Shown piece after piece: positions 6,730 through 8,683 of a DNA stretch of 8,683 nt. The position numbers and the translations under genes are program-made. Source of the stretch: JANNYA01 sp031409855 (GTDB taxonomy: Bacteria > Pseudomonadota > Gammaproteobacteria > Xanthomonadales > SZUA-5); NCBI GenBank assembly GCA_031409855.1, contig JANNYA010000102.1, positions 1-8,683 on the forward strand, given 5' to 3'. The notes under the pieces were generated by a model, which searched no databases, had not been told where the DNA came from, and worked only from the letters and a program-made list of their open reading frames with translations. Within the stretch, counting starts at the first letter, position 1, and every line of letters begins with the position of its first letter.

Positions 6730-7158
6730 TTAAATCTCCGTGTTTAGGCCCATGCTGCGGGCGCTACCAGCGATGGTGCGCACTGCAGCGTCAAGATCAG
6801 CAGCCGTTAAATCCGGCATTTTGATCTTGGCGATTTCTTCCAGCTGAGCGCGCGTTACTTTGCCGACTTTCTCGGTGTTCGGGCGCTTGCTGCCACTTTT
6901 GATACCAACCGCTTTCTTCAACAGAATCGTCGCCGGAGCGGTCTTCATGATGAAGGTGAAGCTTCGATCGGAATAAACTGTAATCACGACCGGTGTAGGC
7001 AATCCCGGTTCCAACTTGGCGGTAGCCGCGTTGAATGCCTTACAAAATTCCATGATGTTGACGCCGCGTTGACCTAATGCGGGGCCGACGGGTGGCGAGG
7101 GATTTGCTTGCCCTGCCTTTACTTGTAGCTTGATGTAGCCTGTGACCTTCTTGGCCAT
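6730..7158 (-). CDS. rplK: Large-subunit ribosomal protein uL11
   Basis: Binds the GTPase-associated centre of 23S rRNA together with L10 and takes part in the stringent response by sensing uncharged tRNA via RelA. The 142-residue length is exactly as in E. coli. The N-terminal proline-rich loop NPSPPVGPALGQRG (residues 19-32), the RelA and thiostrepton contact region, is intact. The C-terminal rRNA-binding part has SGSKRPNTEKVGKVTRAQLEEIAKIK-type sequence and ends RTIAGSARSMGL. GGAG lies 9 nt before the ATG. It is first in a rplK-rplA pair with 4 nt between genes. Confidence 0.98.
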   Translation of the reverse strand: MAKKVTGYIKLQVKAGQANPSPPVGPALGQRGVNIMEFCKAFNAATAKLEPGLPTPVVITVYSDRSFTFIMKTAPATILLKKAVGIKSGSKRPNTEKVGKVTRAQLEEIAKIKMPDLTAADLDAAVRTIAGSARSMGLNTEI

Positions 7159-7214
7159 AGTATTATCTCCGAGTGGTTGCGCCCGTTGCCGAGCTCCTCG
7201 TGGGTGAAAAGCCC

Positions 7215-7242
7215 GCCATACTAGCGGACCGTGTTAAAGCAA
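7215..7242 (-). promoter_or_regulatory. Candidate rplK promoter
   Basis: On the coding strand TTGCTT (7242-7237) is followed after 16 nt by TATGGC (7220-7215) and then a GC-rich stretch (GGGC). The -35 is fair and the -10 is poor, but the position matches the E. coli rplK promoter, which lies in the nusG-rplK spacer. A GC-rich discriminator is typical of stringently controlled ribosomal promoters. It would give a leader of about 50 nt. In E. coli that leader holds the L1 repression site; here the only clear structure is a 4-bp stem CGAG/CTCG at 7190-7200, which I do not claim as the L1 site. Confidence 0.35.
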
Positions 7243-7275
7243 TTGTTCGACATCCATGAAACTTCGTTTAGCTTC

Positions 7276-7300
7276 GCAATTTTCCGCTTTAGCGGATTGC
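7276..7300 (-). other. Hairpin with a 3-nt A bulge after nusG
   Basis: On the transcribed strand GCAA (7300-7297) pairs with TTGC (7279-7276), and TCCGC (7296-7292) with GCGGA (7287-7283), around a TAAA loop. Three unpaired As (7282-7280) bulge from the 3' arm. It begins 10 nt after the nusG stop. No U-tract follows, so it is unlikely to be a terminator. It shares its layout with the hairpin after tRNA-Trp. Confidence 0.5.
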
Positions 7301-7310
7301 TACGCGCAAC

Positions 7311-7874
7311 TTACTTGGCTTTCTCGACCTGCGAAAACTCCAAATCTACCGGCGTCGAGCGACCAAAGATCAGCACCGCTACCTTAAGGCGACTCTTCTC
7401 ATAGTTCACTTCATCAACAACAGCATTGAAGTCATTAAATGGACCGTCGACGACACGCACCATTTCACCGACTTCAAAGAGCACTTTCGGCTTCGGCTTC
7501 TCGATGCTGTCTTGCACGCGCTGCAAAATGGTGTCGGCTTCTTTAGCGCTAATTGGCAGTGGCTTTTCTTTCGTGCCGCCAATGAAACCCATGACTTTCG
7601 GAGTTTCGCGGACCAAGTGCCAGCATTCGTCATTGATGGTGATCGAGCGGCCTTCAACAGCCGTTTCAATTTGCACCATAACGTAACCGGGATAAAATTT
7701 ACGGTCACTGCGGCGTTTTTGGCCGTTGCGCATCTCAATAATTTCTTCGGTAGGAACCAACACTTCACCGAAGCGCTCCTGCATTCCAAATCGCTGAATG
7801 CGTTCAATCAACGAGCGCTTGACGGTTTGCTCGAAACCGGAATAAGCGTGCACTACATACCAACGTTTTTCCAT
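7311..7874 (-). CDS. nusG: Transcription termination/antitermination factor NusG
   Basis: Binds RNA polymerase at the beta' clamp, speeds elongation and suppresses pausing; its KOW domain links polymerase to Rho or to ribosomal protein S10. The NGN domain spans about residues 1-120 (WYVVHAYSGFE, FYPGYVMVQIE, TPKVMGFIGG). The KOW domain lies at about 134-185 (GEMVRVVDGPFNDFNAVV, then IFGRSTPVDLEFSQVEK). F170 matches E. coli F165, the residue contacting S10 and Rho. The 187-residue length is close to E. coli (181). The ATG at 7874 has GAGGAG 8 nt upstream, overlapping the secE stop (TGAGGAG), which implies coupling to secE. Confidence 0.98.
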   Translation of the reverse strand: MEKRWYVVHAYSGFEQTVKRSLIERIQRFGMQERFGEVLVPTEEIIEMRNGQKRRSDRKFYPGYVMVQIETAVEGRSITINDECWHLVRETPKVMGFIGGTKEKPLPISAKEADTILQRVQDSIEKPKPKVLFEVGEMVRVVDGPFNDFNAVVDEVNYEKSRLKVAVLIFGRSTPVDLEFSQVEKAK

Positions 7875-7886
7875 GCCCGTAGCTCC

Positions 7887-8276
7887 TCAGCCGCCCATCG
7901 TCCAACGCACAAGCGTCGCTAGGATATAGTCAATAAAAAACATCAAAATACCGACAACGATGACAGCAACAATGACCACCATCGTGGTTTGCGTAGTTTC
8001 CTGCTTGGTCGGCCAAACCACTTTCCTCAGCTCAATCATTGCCGCCGCGAGAAACTTTAGAAACACGACGCCTGGGTTGCTGCGCGTCATTACCGCACCA
8101 CCCGCGATGAGCGCGGCCACAAATGTCAGCACACGCACCCACGCCGGCCAAGCTGGATTAAAGTAGTAAAACGTGAAAATACCCGACGCTATGAGCGCGA
8201 AACCTGCAAACAAGATTGCGTAATCGACGGGCGCAAGCAGGCGCGTAGACGTTGTATTTTCAACTTTTGCATTCAT
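7887..8276 (-). CDS. secE: Preprotein translocase subunit SecE
   Basis: Small essential subunit that clamps SecY in the inner-membrane SecYEG protein channel. With the start MNAKVENTTS it has 129 residues, close to E. coli (127). Three hydrophobic segments are visible at about 18-39, 47-64 and 98-122. The core motif ELRKVVWPTKQET (residues 82-94) sits on the amphipathic helix before the last segment, as in the family. The three-segment form is typical of gammaproteobacteria; many bacteria have only one. The frame stays open upstream to 8369, but that reading would enter the tRNA gene. I chose 8276 because AAGGAAG lies 10-11 nt upstream and the length fits. A start eight codons earlier (MIQGRIRS) is possible. 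Confidence 0.94.
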   Translation of the reverse strand: MNAKVENTTSTRLLAPVDYAILFAGFALIASGIFTFYYFNPAWPAWVRVLTFVAALIAGGAVMTRSNPGVVFLKFLAAAMIELRKVVWPTKQETTQTTMVVIVAVIVVGILMFFIDYILATLVRWTMGG

Positions 8277-8309
8277 GCTGCGAATTCTTCCTTGAATCAT
8301 CGACCGACC

Positions 8310-8338
8310 CAAGCATTTACCGACAAATCGGTTGCTTG
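8310..8338 (-). other. Hairpin with a 3-nt A bulge, 2 nt after tRNA-Trp
   Basis: On the transcribed strand CAAGCA (8338-8333) pairs with TGCTTG (8315-8310), and ACCGA (8332-8328) with TCGGT (8323-8319), around a TTTG loop. Three As (8318-8316) bulge from the 3' arm. All eleven pairs are Watson-Crick. It begins two nucleotides after the tRNA CCA end and has no following U-run, so transcription probably continues into secE. It could guide 3' maturation of the tRNA or separate tRNA from secE messenger. No family recognised. Confidence 0.55.
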
Positions 8339-8340
8339 AG

Positions 8341-8416
<76 letters not shown>

Positions 8417-8481
8417 TCAGAAAAAAACTGATCGGAGTAAAAGCTAAAGACTTAAATCCAGCTTACGCACCGCCCAATCTC

Positions 8482-8516
8482 AAAAAAACGGGCGCGTTTC
8501 CAAATTACGCGCCCGT
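8482..8516 (-). terminator. Intrinsic terminator of tuf
   Basis: On the transcribed strand ACGGGCGCGT (8516-8507) pairs perfectly with ACGCGCCCGT (8497-8488) around a 9-nt loop, followed by an uninterrupted run of seven Ts (8488-8482, the first shared with the stem). It is 20 nt after the tuf stop codon. This is a textbook Rho-independent terminator and separates tuf from the tRNA-Trp/secE transcription unit. Confidence 0.93.
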
Positions 8517-8535
8517 CAGATATGCATATTACAAA

Positions 8536-8683
8536 TTACTTGATGACTTTTGCCACAACGCCAGCACCAACGGTACGGCCGCCTTCACGAATCGCGAAGC
8601 GCAAACCATCTTCCATCGCGATTGGCGCGATCAAGCTAACAATCATCTTAATGTTGTCACCCGGCATCACCATTTCCACGCCG
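8536..8683 (-). CDS. tuf: Elongation factor Tu, C-terminal end (runs off window)
   Basis: The last 48 codons of EF-Tu, the GTPase that delivers aminoacyl-tRNA to the ribosome. The reading includes GVEMVMPGDNIKM and ends EGGRTVGAGVVAKVIK, the conserved end of beta-barrel domain 3. The stop is TAA (8538-8536). Whether this is the tufA or tufB copy cannot be told from the fragment; the position next to tRNA-Trp and secE corresponds to the tufB location of E. coli. A strong terminator follows immediately. Confidence 0.97.
   Translation of the reverse strand, partial: GVEMVMPGDNIKMIVSLIAPIAMEDGLRFAIREGGRTVGAGVVAKVIK

Overview
This window is a single minus-strand block: the end of a tuf gene, then tRNA-Trp, secE, nusG, rplK, rplA, rplJ, rplL, rpoB and the start of rpoC, read from right to left. 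It is the conserved bacterial translation and transcription cluster (EF-Tu; Sec translocon; NusG; L11, L1, L10 and L7/L12; RNA polymerase beta and beta'). The gene order, the three-segment SecE, the L10 leader and the RpoB wording point to Gammaproteobacteria. From memory RpoB reads closest to the Xanthomonadales/Lysobacterales, but it lacks a roughly 20-residue insertion I recall in Xanthomonas, and the base composition looks near 50% GC, lower than typical xanthomonads. The exact lineage is therefore open.

Layout, in transcription order: the last 48 codons of tuf and a strong intrinsic terminator (8482-8683); tRNA-Trp(CCA) with an encoded CCA end; secE and nusG 12 nt apart; a 152-nt gap with a hairpin and a possible rplK promoter; rplK and rplA 4 nt apart; a 298-nt gap with the L10 autoregulatory leader; rplJ and rplL; a 278-nt gap with four predicted RNA hairpins; rpoB; and rpoC, which runs off the left edge after 111 codons. 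Every protein gene whose upstream region is visible has a usable Shine-Dalgarno sequence, although rpoB's is weak. Several of these sites overlap or lie inside the end of the preceding gene.

The main anomaly is rpoB. It is read as two frames: an N-terminal piece of 179 codons and a C-terminal piece of 1183 codons, meeting in a GTGA stop/start overlap at 3896-3899. One missing base (a C between 3904 and 3903 on the coding strand) explains it and would restore the conserved residues. It is either a single-base assembly error, a recent mutation, or a split beta subunit made by coupled reinitiation. Sequence alone cannot decide, but error is the simplest reading because the gene is essential.

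The other noteworthy signals are RNA structures in the spacers. Several form G-U wobbles only on the transcribed strand, and two share an unusual architecture with a three-A bulge. I see no mobile element, CRISPR array, defence system or plus-strand gene.
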